A stretch of 64,000 nucleotides of DNA from contig NZ_SMLL01000002.1 of the NCBI RefSeq assembly GCF_004681965.1, positions 248,001 through 312,000 on the forward strand. Reading direction: 5' to 3'. The stretch is from Ramlibacter rhizophilus. GTDB lineage: Bacteria; Pseudomonadota; Gammaproteobacteria; Burkholderiales; Burkholderiaceae_C. Below the pieces are notes generated by a model, which made no database searches, was not told the DNA's origin, and saw only the letters and a program-made list of their open reading frames with translations. The number at the start of each line of letters is the position of its first letter. Position 1 is the first letter of the stretch. The position numbers and the translations under genes were made by a program. Positions 1 to 8,599 of this stretch are shown piece by piece.

Positions 1-245
1 TGGTCGCCCAACCTGCCGGCCGGCAGGGAACCGACGCCGAAGAAGAAGAATGCTGCAACGCTGTAGGGCATCAGGTCTTCCCAGCGCGCAACCTGGAAGT
101 CGCTCGCGATCGTCGTCACTGCTGTGGCGAAGATCAACAGGAACATGTGGTCGATGGCATGGCCGATGTTCAGCAGCCATCGAGTGGCCATCGAATTGCC
201 CGCGCGGGCCGTGGCTGGCAATGCATCAGCGCTCAGGGTGCTCAT
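1..245 (-). CDS. MFS permease, N-terminal part (cut by window edge)
   Basis: Only the first 81 residues lie inside the window, read leftward from an ATG at 243-245. After a polar start there is a hydrophobic helix (HMFLLIFATAVTTIA, about residues 33-47) and a second hydrophobic stretch ending in GSLPAGRLGD, which fits the loop 2-3 signature of major facilitator permeases. It is divergent from the AraC gene at 434; AraC regulators often control a neighbouring MFS exporter (known for NimR/NimT-type pairs), so regulation by that neighbour is an inference. The substrate cannot be told from this fragment. No clear Shine-Dalgarno precedes the ATG. Confidence 0.7.
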   Translation of the reverse strand, partial: MSTLSADALPATARAGNSMATRWLLNIGHAIDHMFLLIFATAVTTIASDFQVARWEDLMPYSVAAFFFFGVGSLPAGRLGD

Positions 246-433
246 CTCAGTTCTCCGTGGCGCGGGTCTCGGACGCGGGTGGGCAAGTTCTGCCGAACGG
301 CGAGCTGACGGCATTGATGGCCGTGGCGACCTCGCGGCCGGTGGGAGTGAGGGGCATATCGGACTGCAGGGCTTCGGGGCGATCGGCCTGGATTCTGTGC
401 AAGACTGGCTCTCCTGTCTCGCGCCAAACGTCC

Positions 434-1249
434 ATGAACCATCGCAAAACGGACACGCCATCCACACAGGCCCCGCCACCGCTGCACCAGGTGTTGAAGG
501 AGATCGAGGCGGTGTCCTCGCCGGTCGCCGGCCGTGCGACGGACTACCCGCCGGGCTGGCACATCGCGCCGCACACGCACACCAAGCACCAGCTGATCTA
601 CGCAGTACGCGGCGTGATGGTGGTGCAGGCGGACGCCGGCCACTGGGTGGTGCCGCCGACGCGGGCGATATGGATGGAGGCCGGGATGACCCATGCCATC
701 CGCTGTGTCGGCGCGGTGCACATGCGCAGCCTGATGGTGGCACCTGAGGCCGCACCGAAGCTGCTGAACGGCACGCAAGCGGTCGGCATTTCGACGCTGC
801 TGCGCGAGTTGATCCGCGCCGCGATGGACGTGCGGCAACCCTATGTGGCGAACAGCCGCGATGGGCGCCTCATGCGCCTGATCCTCGATGAGCTGCGAGC
901 GCTGCCTGTCCTGCCACTGCACCTGCAGATGCCGAGCGACGCGCGGCTTGTCCGGATCTCGGAGGCGCTGCAGCAGAACCTGGGCGATGCATCCACGGTG
1001 GCCGACTGGGCTCAGCGCCTGCGGGTCGATGCGAAGACGATCCAGCGGCTGTTCGTGAAGGAGACCGGCATGACCTTTGGCCAATGGCGGCAGCAGGCGC
1101 GATTGCTTCGGGCGCTGCAACTGCTCGCCACCGGGGACAAGGTGATCGATGTAGCGCTTGCGCTCGGCTACGACAGCCCGAGTGCGTTCGCCTCCATGTT
1201 CAGGAAGCAGCTCGGAGAGACGCCGAGCGCATTCTTCGCCGAGGTCTAG
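434..1249 (+). CDS. AraC family transcriptional regulator with cupin sensor domain
   Basis: 271 residues from the ATG at 434; the frame stays open upstream but the conserved part starts here. The N-terminal half is a cupin-type sensor (PPGWHIAPHTHTKHQLIYAVRGVMVV, with histidines typical of the ARD/cupin fold). The last 100 residues are a double helix-turn-helix AraC domain, with the second helix region near ALALGYDSPSAFASMFRKQLGETPSAFF. This architecture is common in regulators of adjacent MFS efflux genes, and such a gene starts divergently at 245. The promoter for both should lie in 246-433, where I see no clear palindrome. No strong ribosome binding site is visible before the start, so the start is provisional. 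Confidence 0.88.
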   Translation: MNHRKTDTPSTQAPPPLHQVLKEIEAVSSPVAGRATDYPPGWHIAPHTHTKHQLIYAVRGVMVVQADAGHWVVPPTRAIWMEAGMTHAIRCVGAVHMRSLMVAPEAAPKLLNGTQAVGISTLLRELIRAAMDVRQPYVANSRDGRLMRLILDELRALPVLPLHLQMPSDARLVRISEALQQNLGDASTVADWAQRLRVDAKTIQRLFVKETGMTFGQWRQQARLLRALQLLATGDKVIDVALALGYDSPSAFASMFRKQLGETPSAFFAEV

Positions 1250-1337
1250 GCGAGTCAGACGTCATGTGCCGCTCCCGGAACGTGGGAATGACGCCCTCAT
1301 GCCCTTGCCGCGGAGTGGCCCATACTCCGCCACTGAG

Positions 1338-2903
1338 ATGATCCTCGCTCCCCTCGTCATCGCCTTCGGCCTGCTGGGCGCCTGCCTGCCGGCACACGCG
1401 TCCGACCCCGTGGTCGTCGGCTCCAAGCGCTTCACCGAAAGCTATGTGCTCGGCGAAGTGCTGCGCCAGACCCTGGAGGACGCCGGCGTGCCGGCCCTGC
1501 ACCGCCAGGGCCTGGGGAACACGGCGGTGATGGAGCAGGCACTGGCCAGCGGTGCCATCGCCGTGTATCCCGAGTACACCGGGACCATCGTGCGCGAGCT
1601 GCTGAAGAAGGAAGGCGCGCAGGCCGCCGCTCCCCCGCTGGAGCAGATCAACCGCTGGCTCGCCCCACGCGGGCTGAAGGCGGCGGTGCCGCTCGGTTTC
1701 AACAACAGCTACGCGCTCGCCATGCGCGAGGACGACGCCGCGCGCCTGGGCATTGAAACGCTGTCGGACCTGGCGCGGGCTGGCGCTTCCTTGCGCTTCG
1801 GCCTGTCGCATGAGTTCCTGCAGCGCGCCGATGGCTGGAATGCGCTCAAGGCGGCGTACGGCATGCCCTTCACGCCCGGCAGCGGCCTGGACCACGGGCT
1901 GGCGTACCAGGCACTCGCGCGCAAGCAGGTGGACGTGATGGACGTCTACACCACCGACGCGCAGATCGCCCGGCTGGGCCTGCGCGTGCTGCGCGACGAT
2001 CGCAACTTCTTTCCGCGCTACGACGCCGTGCTGCTGATGCAGGCGCAGCTGGACGAAGCTCCGCTCGCCGCGGCGCTGGCCGGCCGCATCGACGAACGCA
2101 CGATGCAGGCGCTGAACGCCGAAGCGGAGATCGACGGCAAGAGCTTCGAGCAGGTCGCGCGCGACTTCATCGCCCGCAACAAGGCAGCCACCGGCTCCGG
2201 CCCGTCCGCTGCCGTGCGCTCGGCCCCGGCCTCCCACGGACAGCGTTTCCTGGACCGCCTGCTGGCGCCGGACCTTGGGCGCCTGCTGCGCGAACATGTC
2301 ACGCTGGTGGCCGCCTCGGTCGCCATCGCCGCGGCCATCGGCATTCCGGCGGGCGTGCTGGCGGTGCGGCGGCCCCGCCTGGGTCAGCCGCTACTGGCCG
2401 CCATCGGCATGCTGCAGACCGTGCCCTCGCTCGCGCTGCTCGCGTTCCTGATTGCGCTGGTGGGCGGCATCGGCTTCGTGCCGGCCCTGCTGGCGCTGTC
2501 GCTCTACGCACTGCTGCCGATCGTGCGCAACACGCACGCGGGGCTGGTCTCGCTGCCGCCCGGCATGCGGCAGGCAGGACTGGCGCTGGGGCTGCGCAGT
2601 GGCCAGGTGCTGCGCGGCATCGAGCTGCCGCTGGCCGCGCCGACCCTTCTCGCCGGCATCCAGACGGCCGCGGTGATCAACGTCGGCGTGGCCACCATCG
2701 CGACCTTCATCGGCGCCGGCGGCCTGGGGGAGCGGATCGTGGCCGGCTTGGCCGTCAACGACACGGCGTACATGCTCGCAGGCGCCGTGCCGGCGGCAAT
2801 CCTCGCCTTGCTGACGCAGTACCTGTTCGATGGCCTCGAATGGGCGCTGCTGCGCAGGCGCAGCCACGCCGCGGGGTCCGCTCGCGCCGGATCCGGCCGC
2901 TGA
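1338..2903 (+). CDS. Fused osmolyte-type ABC transporter receptor and permease (OpuC/ProX-like + ProW-like)
   Basis: 521 residues. A signal-like N-terminus (MILAPLVIAFGLLGACLPAHA) is followed by a periplasmic receptor domain of the glycine betaine/choline type (VVVGSKRFTESYVLGEV, YPEYTGT, VDVMDVYTTDAQI), roughly residues 23-275. A permease domain with about five helices follows from about residue 310, carrying the binding-protein-dependent transport motif around GMRQAGLALGLRSGQVLRGIELPLAAPTLLAGI. Receptor-first fusions like this are known in proteobacteria for quaternary amine or related uptake. The ATPase subunit expected beside it is absent: AraC precedes it and a secreted protein follows. 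Ergothioneine (EgtU-like) or another small zwitterion is an alternative substrate. The start is the ATG at 1338, chosen because the signal peptide begins there. Confidence 0.85.
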   Translation: MILAPLVIAFGLLGACLPAHASDPVVVGSKRFTESYVLGEVLRQTLEDAGVPALHRQGLGNTAVMEQALASGAIAVYPEYTGTIVRELLKKEGAQAAAPPLEQINRWLAPRGLKAAVPLGFNNSYALAMREDDAARLGIETLSDLARAGASLRFGLSHEFLQRADGWNALKAAYGMPFTPGSGLDHGLAYQALARKQVDVMDVYTTDAQIARLGLRVLRDDRNFFPRYDAVLLMQAQLDEAPLAAALAGRIDERTMQALNAEAEIDGKSFEQVARDFIARNKAATGSGPSAAVRSAPASHGQRFLDRLLAPDLGRLLREHVTLVAASVAIAAAIGIPAGVLAVRRPRLGQPLLAAIGMLQTVPSLALLAFLIALVGGIGFVPALLALSLYALLPIVRNTHAGLVSLPPGMRQAGLALGLRSGQVLRGIELPLAAPTLLAGIQTAAVINVGVATIATFIGAGGLGERIVAGLAVNDTAYMLAGAVPAAILALLTQYLFDGLEWALLRRRSHAAGSARAGSGR

Positions 2904-3111
2904 CTGGCAAGGACGAGGAGCGCGGCAGGCGCCGGGCTCGCCTCCCGAGCACCTCGCGGTGCTGCTGTGCGCCGGCCAGCTCCGCGGCAGTGAGTGCAGT
3001 TGCTACACAACTTACCCGCCTGCGGCGTTCTGTCACCCGCGCAGCGCTTGTCCCGCCTCCGGATGTCGCTGCACGATGGCCGCGCCATGTTCCTCGCTTC
3101 GGGGGTACGCC

Positions 3112-4677
3112 ATGTTGTCCATCAGCTCGCGGCCACGTGCGTCCGCACTCGTCGCAGGTGCCTGGGTCGGCACCTGGATCGTGGCCGGTGCTGCCGCCGT
3201 ACTACCCGCGCAGGCGGAGGTTCCGATCAGCGGGCTGAGCCCCTACCTCGTCGATGGGAGCGAGAGCGATTTCGCCGCGGTGACGCGGTGCAACGGCGCG
3301 CCGCAGGCAGGAAACCTCTTCCGCAACAGTGAAAGCGAGCCGCACCTTGCGGTGAATCCGGTCAACCGGGCCAACATGATCTCCAGCTGGCACCAGGACC
3401 GGTGGAGCTCGGGCGGCGCCCAAGGCCTGGGCGCCGCGTACACGATCGACGGCGGCACCACGTGGCAGCCGGTGACCATCCCGTTCACCCGCTGTTCCGG
3501 CGCGCAGGCGCGCTCCAGCGGCGACTACGAGCGCGCTTCCGATCCGTGGGTCAGCTTCGGCCCGGACGGGACCGCGTACCTCATGGGGCTGGTCACGGAC
3601 AACTCGGTGAACGAAAACGCCATGGTGGTCGCGCGTTCGTCGGACGATGGCGTGAGCTGGTCGGCGCCGGTCGTGATCGTGCGTTCGCCGGCCCAGGACC
3701 CGACGCTGAGATCCCTGTTCCACGACAAGAACTCGATCACGGCCGATCCCTTCGACCCGAACTACGTCTACGCCACCTGGACGGTGTTTCGCTTGCGCTC
3801 GTGGTCGGTCATGTTCTCGCGGTCCACGGACAAGGGCCTCTCATGGAGCGCGCCCCGTCCGATCGCCACCTTGAATGTGGAGCAGCCACCCGAGCAGGCG
3901 TACTTCCGGCAAGGCGCGCAGGTCATCGTCCTGCGTGACGTTGGAGGTAACCCGACGCTCCTGAACGTGTACTACCGCCTTGTCTTCAACCCCAGGACCG
4001 GCGAGGAGCGCACCGAGCAGTCCGTGCTGCGCTCCACAGACCAGGGCAAGAGCTGGTCGCGGGTGGACCTGCCCATCGCGACCTTCCGTGGCGCGACGGC
4101 CGTGGACATCGAAAGGGGAATCCCCGTACGCGACGCGGGCACGCTGCCGAGTGCCGCAGCCAACCCGACCACCGGCTACGCCTACGTTGCGTGGCAGGCG
4201 AGACGCAGCGACGGCCGCGTCGGCGTCAACATTTCCGTCTCGTCGGATGGTGGCAGGCAGTGGTCGGCCCCGGTCCGGGTGAACCAGGGCTCGGCCGAAG
4301 ACGTGCAGGCGTTCTTGCCGATCGTCGCCGTGAACCAGGACGGAACGGTCGGTGTGCTGTTCTACGATTTCCGCAACGACCAGCCTGGCGACCCATCGCT
4401 GAGCACGGATGTCTGGCTGTCGGTCTTCACGCCCGAACTCGGCTTCGTGAGGGAGTGGAGACTGACGTCGTCTTCGTTCGACATGCGCATGAGCGCCCTG
4501 ACCCAGCGCGGCTACTTCCCCGGCGACTATGTCGGACTGGCGAGCGACGGCGAGGATTTCGTCGCGGCATTCACCAGGACGAACAACGTCGGCACACCGG
4601 CCGCCTGGCCGCCGGGGTCCGGCGTCGTCGACCCGCGCGACAGGCAAAGCATCGTGTTTGCCCGGCAGGCGCCTTGA
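3112..4677 (+). CDS. Secreted Asp-box (sialidase-fold) beta-propeller protein
   Basis: 521 residues. The ATG at 3112 gives a signal peptide with a basic start, a hydrophobic core and a probable cleavage after AQA. The mature part carries repeated Asp boxes of the S-x-D-x-G-x-S/T-W type: SSDDGVSW, STDKGLSW, STDQGKSW and SSDGGRQW, plus a degenerate TIDGGTTW. This repeat marks six-bladed propellers of the exo-alpha-sialidase/BNR superfamily. The catalytic arginine triad and nucleophilic tyrosine of true sialidases cannot be confirmed by eye, so the activity is unknown; carbohydrate binding or hydrolysis in the periplasm or outside the cell is an inference. A P-type ATPase relic follows directly. 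Confidence 0.8.
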   Translation: MLSISSRPRASALVAGAWVGTWIVAGAAAVLPAQAEVPISGLSPYLVDGSESDFAAVTRCNGAPQAGNLFRNSESEPHLAVNPVNRANMISSWHQDRWSSGGAQGLGAAYTIDGGTTWQPVTIPFTRCSGAQARSSGDYERASDPWVSFGPDGTAYLMGLVTDNSVNENAMVVARSSDDGVSWSAPVVIVRSPAQDPTLRSLFHDKNSITADPFDPNYVYATWTVFRLRSWSVMFSRSTDKGLSWSAPRPIATLNVEQPPEQAYFRQGAQVIVLRDVGGNPTLLNVYYRLVFNPRTGEERTEQSVLRSTDQGKSWSRVDLPIATFRGATAVDIERGIPVRDAGTLPSAAANPTTGYAYVAWQARRSDGRVGVNISVSSDGGRQWSAPVRVNQGSAEDVQAFLPIVAVNQDGTVGVLFYDFRNDQPGDPSLSTDVWLSVFTPELGFVREWRLTSSSFDMRMSALTQRGYFPGDYVGLASDGEDFVAAFTRTNNVGTPAAWPPGSGVVDPRDRQSIVFARQAP

Positions 4678-4720
4678 TCGCCCGCCAGCAGTCCCTTGCA
4701 GGACCACTCCCGCCGGATAG

Positions 4721-5035
4721 TCAGCGATCCACGCGCCCTGGGGAAAGAAGGAGCGACCGCCCGATGTGCACTGGGGCACCGCAGGGACCCGCCTCCTGAC
4801 CGGCACGGCATGCCTGCGGGTCATCGCCATCGGCGCGCAAATCCGCTATGGCGAGATCGCGCGCGCGGCGGCCGCGGGCGGCCACGCCGCGACACCGCTG
4901 CAGCAGGCGATCGGGCGCCTCGTCGTCGTCCTGCTCGGCGCATCCGTCGCGCTGTGCATCACGCTGGCCGCGGTGCGGATGCGCCAGGGCCACGGCTGGA
5001 TCGGCGCCCTCGTGAGCGCCGCGACCTGCCCACAT
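4721..5035 (+). pseudogene. Relic of a cation-transporting P-type ATPase
   Basis: Between the Asp-box gene and the reversed acetyltransferase, one frame reads SAIHAPWGKKERPPDVHWGT, then AGTRLLTGTACLRVIAIGA, then a segment with TPLQQAIGRLVVVLLGASVA, and ends near GWIGALVSAAT. This matches the actuator-to-helix region of soft-metal or calcium-type P-type ATPases (GTRLLTGTA, YGEIARA, TPLQ..IGRLV). A TAG at 4718-4720 closes the frame on the left and the similarity stops abruptly after 5035. The phosphorylation loop (DKTGT) and everything after it are absent, so this is a non-functional fragment of about 100 codons. The flanks (4678-4720 and 5036-5097) show nothing else recognisable. Confidence 0.65.
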
Positions 5036-5097
5036 CGGTCAACTTTCCCAGCTCCCCACGTGACGTCCAAGCAATTCCTGTGCTTGGATCTTTGCGT

Positions 5098-5561
5098 TCA
5101 TGGCTCGTCGTTCGAGGTGAAGTACTCGAGTATCTCGTCACCGGCAGCGTCGATCTGTCCGGTCGAGCGCCAGCCCAGCCGACGATAGAACCCATACGAG
5201 CGACTGTTAGGGTCCGTGGAGCAACCCAGGAACAAACGCGCCAGGCCCAGCGTCGCAAGTTCTTCGATGGCCATTGCCAGCAAACGCTTGCCAATACCGC
5301 GACCTTCCCACTCGGGCAGGATGGCAAGCACGACGATTTCCCCGACATCCGTTCGGCGAAGCAGTAGCCGATGACTTGGCCGTGCACGCAACAGACATGG
5401 CCCGACAGTGCGCCCGTCTCGACCGCGGCACGCCAGCTCTCGCGCGTAATGCCCAACGCTCGCAATTCCTCGATCGAGAACGCGTTCTCGCGCGTTCGTC
5501 CTCGCACCTCGATGCAGGCGTCAATGTCCTCGGGAACAGCGGGCCGTAGCGAGTAAAGCAT
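5098..5561 (-). pseudogene. GNAT acetyltransferase with a one-base frameshift
   Basis: The first part, read from the ATG at 5561, is LRPAVPEDIDACIEVRGRTR followed by a stretch ending in GQVIGYCFAE. The second part is in another frame: DVGEIVVLAILPEWEGRGIG, then LLAMAIEELATLGLARLFLG and a C-terminal SYGFYRRLGWRSTG. Together they form one complete acetyltransferase domain, including the acetyl-CoA loop (PEWEGRGIG) and the FYRRLGW motif. The frame breaks at about 5349-5352, where adding a single G (CGGAT to CGGGAT on the reverse strand) would restore the frame exactly. It may be a real null allele or a sequencing error. Acceptor unknown. Divergent from the nucleotidyltransferase gene at 5714. 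Confidence 0.75.
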
Positions 5562-5677
5562 TCATGCATTCCAAAGTTCGCGTCCTAAGGGTCGTTCTTT
5601 TATGAATGCGGGACACACCTGCTAAAGCAGAAAGCAACCCTCGCGGCGAACGCGCTGCGCCAGACTCGCCCCACATT

Positions 5678-5713
5678 GGCCGTATAAAATCGGGTTTTGA
5701 TGTTTTTACGGCC
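5678..5713. promoter_or_regulatory. Imperfect palindrome abutting the start codon of the nucleotidyltransferase gene
   Basis: Arms GGCCGTATAAAA (5678-5689) and GTTTTTACGGCC (5702-5713) pair at 10 of 12 positions and end directly before the ATG at 5714. The left arm contains a TATAAA that could serve as a -10 box. If the transcript begins upstream, the arms would fold into a hairpin occluding the start; if it begins inside, the palindrome would be an operator. No separate ribosome binding site is visible, so a leaderless transcript is also possible. Confidence 0.4.
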
Positions 5714-6655
5714 ATGGACTACCTCCCCCTCCCCGACAACGCGGCCCGGCAACTCATCGACTCGACCGCGGTCTTCGATGAGTTCCGTCGCGTGAAGGCG
5801 GAAGCGGGGAAGTACGCCGGCGGCATGTACTGGAAGCGGCAGGGCGACTACGAGTACCTGGTGAAGACCAGCCCGGACAATCGCCAGCAGCGGATCGGGC
5901 CGCGCTCGCCGGAGACGGAGCGCAGCTACGAAGTGTTCACGCGCCACAAGCAGGAGGTCGAGCAGCGCCTGCGTTCACTGCGCGAGGCCATGACGGAGGC
6001 GCAGCGGCTGAACAAGGCGGTGAAGCTGGGTCGGGTGCCGCCCCTGGTGGTCACGCTGCTGCAGACCCTCGACGACGCGGGGCTCGGGCAGCACTTCGTG
6101 GTCGTAGGCACGCATGCACTGTATGCCTACGAAACGGCAGCGGGCGTTCGCGTGGTGCAGGGCGCGCTGGCAACGCAGGACGTGGACCTGCTATGGGACG
6201 CGCGCCGGCGCGTGCAGTTCATCAGCGACCTGCGGCGACTGGATACGTCGATGCTGCGCTTGCTCCAGGGCGTGGACCCTACCTTCCGACGCAAGGAACT
6301 GCACAACGAAACGGCCATCAACGACCGCGGATTCCAGATCGATTTCCTGCGGCGCCAGCCGGTGGACGGTGACCCTCATCCCTTCCGCTTCTCGGAGGAC
6401 GAGGAAGACCTCTGGCCGGTGCAGGCCGTCCGCGCTTCGGTGCTCACCGACGCGCCGCGCTTCGAGCACACCGTCGTATCCAGCACCGGGCGCATGGCGT
6501 TGATGCGCACCATCGCGCCGGAGGCCTTCGTGTCCTTCAAGCTGTGGATGGCCGAGTCCGCCCGCGGCCGACCCGCAATCAAGCGCCGGCGTGACAAGCG
6601 GCAGGCCGAGATCGTGCGCAGCCTGCTCGACGAAGGCCTGCTGCTCGGGAGTTGA
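5714..6655 (+). CDS. GSU2403-family nucleotidyltransferase-fold protein
   Basis: 313 residues from the ATG at 5714. An N-terminal helical part (MDYLPLPDNAARQLIDSTAVFDEF and a basic coiled region around residues 60-95) leads into a minimal nucleotidyltransferase core: VVVGTHALYAYE about residues 125-136 and the acidic pair TQDVDLLWD about residues 152-160. This is the pattern of GSU2403/NTP_transf_8 proteins, distantly related to MenA/AbiEii-type toxins. It stands alone between a reversed acetyltransferase and a convergent Bug gene only 3 bases from its stop, with no obvious antitoxin partner. Function unknown; NMP transfer to RNA or protein is an inference from fold. A palindrome touches its start codon. 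Confidence 0.8.
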   Translation: MDYLPLPDNAARQLIDSTAVFDEFRRVKAEAGKYAGGMYWKRQGDYEYLVKTSPDNRQQRIGPRSPETERSYEVFTRHKQEVEQRLRSLREAMTEAQRLNKAVKLGRVPPLVVTLLQTLDDAGLGQHFVVVGTHALYAYETAAGVRVVQGALATQDVDLLWDARRRVQFISDLRRLDTSMLRLLQGVDPTFRRKELHNETAINDRGFQIDFLRRQPVDGDPHPFRFSEDEEDLWPVQAVRASVLTDAPRFEHTVVSSTGRMALMRTIAPEAFVSFKLWMAESARGRPAIKRRRDKRQAEIVRSLLDEGLLLGS

Positions 6656-6658
6656 ACC

Positions 6659-7633
6659 TCACTCCACCTTGATCCCCGCCCCCTTGATCACCTCGCCCTT
6701 CTGCTTGAAGTCCTTCTCGATGAAGGCCCCGAAGTCCTTGGGCGCGCTGCCCACGCGCTGGTAGCCCTTGCCGGTGATCTGGGCGGAGTCGAAGGCCGGC
6801 TCGGCCATGATCTTCGCGACGTCGCGGCTGATCTTGTCCAGCACGGGCTGGGGCGTGCCGGCCGGCGCGAGGATGCCGAACCAGGCCTGCGGGCCGATGT
6901 CGGGGAAGCCCGCTTCCTGCAAGGTGGGCACGTTCGGGTGCAGGGCGCTGCGCTTGGGCGCCGAGATGGCCAGCGGCTTCATCTTGCCGGCGGAGAAGTA
7001 CTGGCCGGTGGTGGCCGCGCCGCCCAGCGTGGCCTGCACCTCGTTGGCGAGCGTGGCCTGGATGGCCGGGGCGATGCCCTTGTACGGCACGTGCGTCATG
7101 TTGATGCCGGTCTGCAGCTTCAGGCCCTCGAAGAGCAGGTTGGGCTGGCTGCCGGCGCCGTAGGAGCCGTAGTTCATCGGCGTGGGCTGCGACTTGGCGA
7201 GCTCGACGAACTCCTTCATGGTGTTCGCCTTGACCGAGGGATGGACCACGACCATCTGGTACAGGTCGATCAGCTGCGTCACGGGCACCAGGTCCTTCAT
7301 CGGGTCCAGCGGCATCTTGGCGTACAGGTGCGGGTTGCTGGTGATGCTGGAGTCGCTCGTGAACAGCAGCGTGTGGCCGTCGGGCGTCGCCTTGGCGACG
7401 TGGTCGCTGCCGATGATCGTGGCGGCTCCGGCCTTGTTCTCCACGATCACCGGCTTGCCCCAGAGGTTGGAGAGCCGTTCGGCCAGGGGCCGCGCCAACC
7501 CGTCCACGCCGCCTCCGGGCGGGTACGGCACCACCAGGCGCACGGGCCCGCTCGGGAAGTCCTGCGCGGCGGCGAACTGGCACACGCCCGCCAGCAGGGG
7601 CACCAGGATGGCGCGGGAGATGGACTTCTTCAT
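6659..7633 (-). CDS. Bug/TctC-family periplasmic solute receptor
   Basis: 324 residues. A signal peptide (MKKSISRAILVPLLAGVCQFAAAQ) precedes the family hallmark PVRLVVPYPPGGGVDGLARP and the ligand-loop motifs ADGHT-like PDGHTLLF and THVPYKG. Bug proteins bind carboxylates or amides in the periplasm, classically for tripartite tricarboxylate transporters or sensors. No TctA/TctB membrane genes are nearby. It is last in a tight reverse-strand operon after a VOC protein, esterase, ACMS decarboxylase, 3-hydroxyanthranilate dioxygenase and 2-aminomuconate deaminase. It therefore may capture the aromatic or pyridine-derived substrate of that pathway; this is an inference. Confidence 0.93.
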   Translation of the reverse strand: MKKSISRAILVPLLAGVCQFAAAQDFPSGPVRLVVPYPPGGGVDGLARPLAERLSNLWGKPVIVENKAGAATIIGSDHVAKATPDGHTLLFTSDSSITSNPHLYAKMPLDPMKDLVPVTQLIDLYQMVVVHPSVKANTMKEFVELAKSQPTPMNYGSYGAGSQPNLLFEGLKLQTGINMTHVPYKGIAPAIQATLANEVQATLGGAATTGQYFSAGKMKPLAISAPKRSALHPNVPTLQEAGFPDIGPQAWFGILAPAGTPQPVLDKISRDVAKIMAEPAFDSAQITGKGYQRVGSAPKDFGAFIEKDFKQKGEVIKGAGIKVE

Positions 7634-7692
7634 GGCTTGTCTCCTAATTGACGTTTGCACAGGGTCGGATGCGGCGAATGCCTGGCGCGCGC

Positions 7693-8577
7693 TCACCGCT
7701 TCTCCAGGGGCTCGAACACCACCGCGATGCCACTGGCCTCTTCGGCCGGCACGACCAGCCGCCCTTCGGCGGTGGTGGCGAAGGGAATGCGCCGCGCGCG
7801 CAGGCGCTGGGCCTGCGCCGGGACATCCGGGCAGCGAAAGCCCACCGCCGCGATGCCGGGCAGCGGCGGGTAGAGCGTCCCGGGCAGATCGCGCAGGGCG
7901 CGCGCGGTGTCCATCAACACGAGGCGGGAACACAGCGCGAAGTCGAAGATGGCGGCGCCCTCCTCCAGCCTCGGGCGCAGGCCGGTATAGACCTCGTAGC
8001 GCTCACGGAAGCGCCGCAGGTCGTCCACCACGACGTAGCCACTCGACAGCTCGGTGCAGCCGTTCTCGTGGCCCGTGTAGCGCGGCTGGTAGATGTACTG
8101 CGGCGTGAGGTGCCGCGCCGCCTGGATGTAGCCTTCGGGCGATTCGTCGGGGGCGAACTGCGCGCGCTCGAACTTCGCCGTGCGAACGCCCTCGGGCGTG
8201 TCGATCTCGCGCTGAAGCGGCAGCACGCCCGAGGTCTTCAGGCCGCTGTCCGTGATGCGCCGCTCCACCGAGGGAAGGTTCTCGGAATTGAAGCAGATGA
8301 TGTGCCCGCCCTGGTGGTGGCGCAGGTACCCTTCCAGCCGGGCGCTGGGCTGCGCCGCGTCCTCGTTGGCCAGGATCTCCAGGTAATTGCGCCCGAACAT
8401 CACGCAGCGGTTGCCCGAGCCCAGGCGCTGCACCGGCTCGCCGGGCTTCCACGCGCCCGAATGCGGCGAAAACGGCGTGAGCGTGAAGCCCAGGGCCTCG
8501 TAGCGCGCGCTGGTCGCGGCCAGGTCGCGCGCGACGATGCCCACGTGGTTGATGCTGTCGATATCCGGTTCGCTCAC
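7693..8577 (-). CDS. VOC-superfamily (glyoxalase-like) protein
   Basis: 294 residues. The start is a GTG at 8577, supported by GGAGA about 8 bases upstream. The N-terminal part is a vicinal-oxygen-chelate module (IDSINHVGIVARDLAATSAR) of the glyoxalase-like PF13468 type. A second module ends with VGFRCPDVPAQAQRLRARRI and a C-terminal V..E-type strand. Members include dioxygenases, hydrolases and isomerases using a metal held by His/Glu. Position 22 bases after the esterase stop puts it in the 3-hydroxyanthranilate operon, but the sequence does not tell which step, if any, it catalyses. Confidence 0.8.
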   Translation of the reverse strand: MSEPDIDSINHVGIVARDLAATSARYEALGFTLTPFSPHSGAWKPGEPVQRLGSGNRCVMFGRNYLEILANEDAAQPSARLEGYLRHHQGGHIICFNSENLPSVERRITDSGLKTSGVLPLQREIDTPEGVRTAKFERAQFAPDESPEGYIQAARHLTPQYIYQPRYTGHENGCTELSSGYVVVDDLRRFRERYEVYTGLRPRLEEGAAIFDFALCSRLVLMDTARALRDLPGTLYPPLPGIAAVGFRCPDVPAQAQRLRARRIPFATTAEGRLVVPAEEASGIAVVFEPLEKR

Positions 8578-8599
8578 GTCGTCTCCAGTGGGTTCTCGT

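Noticed and set aside
247-435. A short reverse-strand frame of 62 codons between the MFS and AraC starts
   Set aside because: Its ATG overlaps the AraC ATG (CATG) and it ends 2 bases from the MFS start. Codon use is mixed, and I see no ribosome binding site or recognisable motif. It is more likely the divergent promoter.
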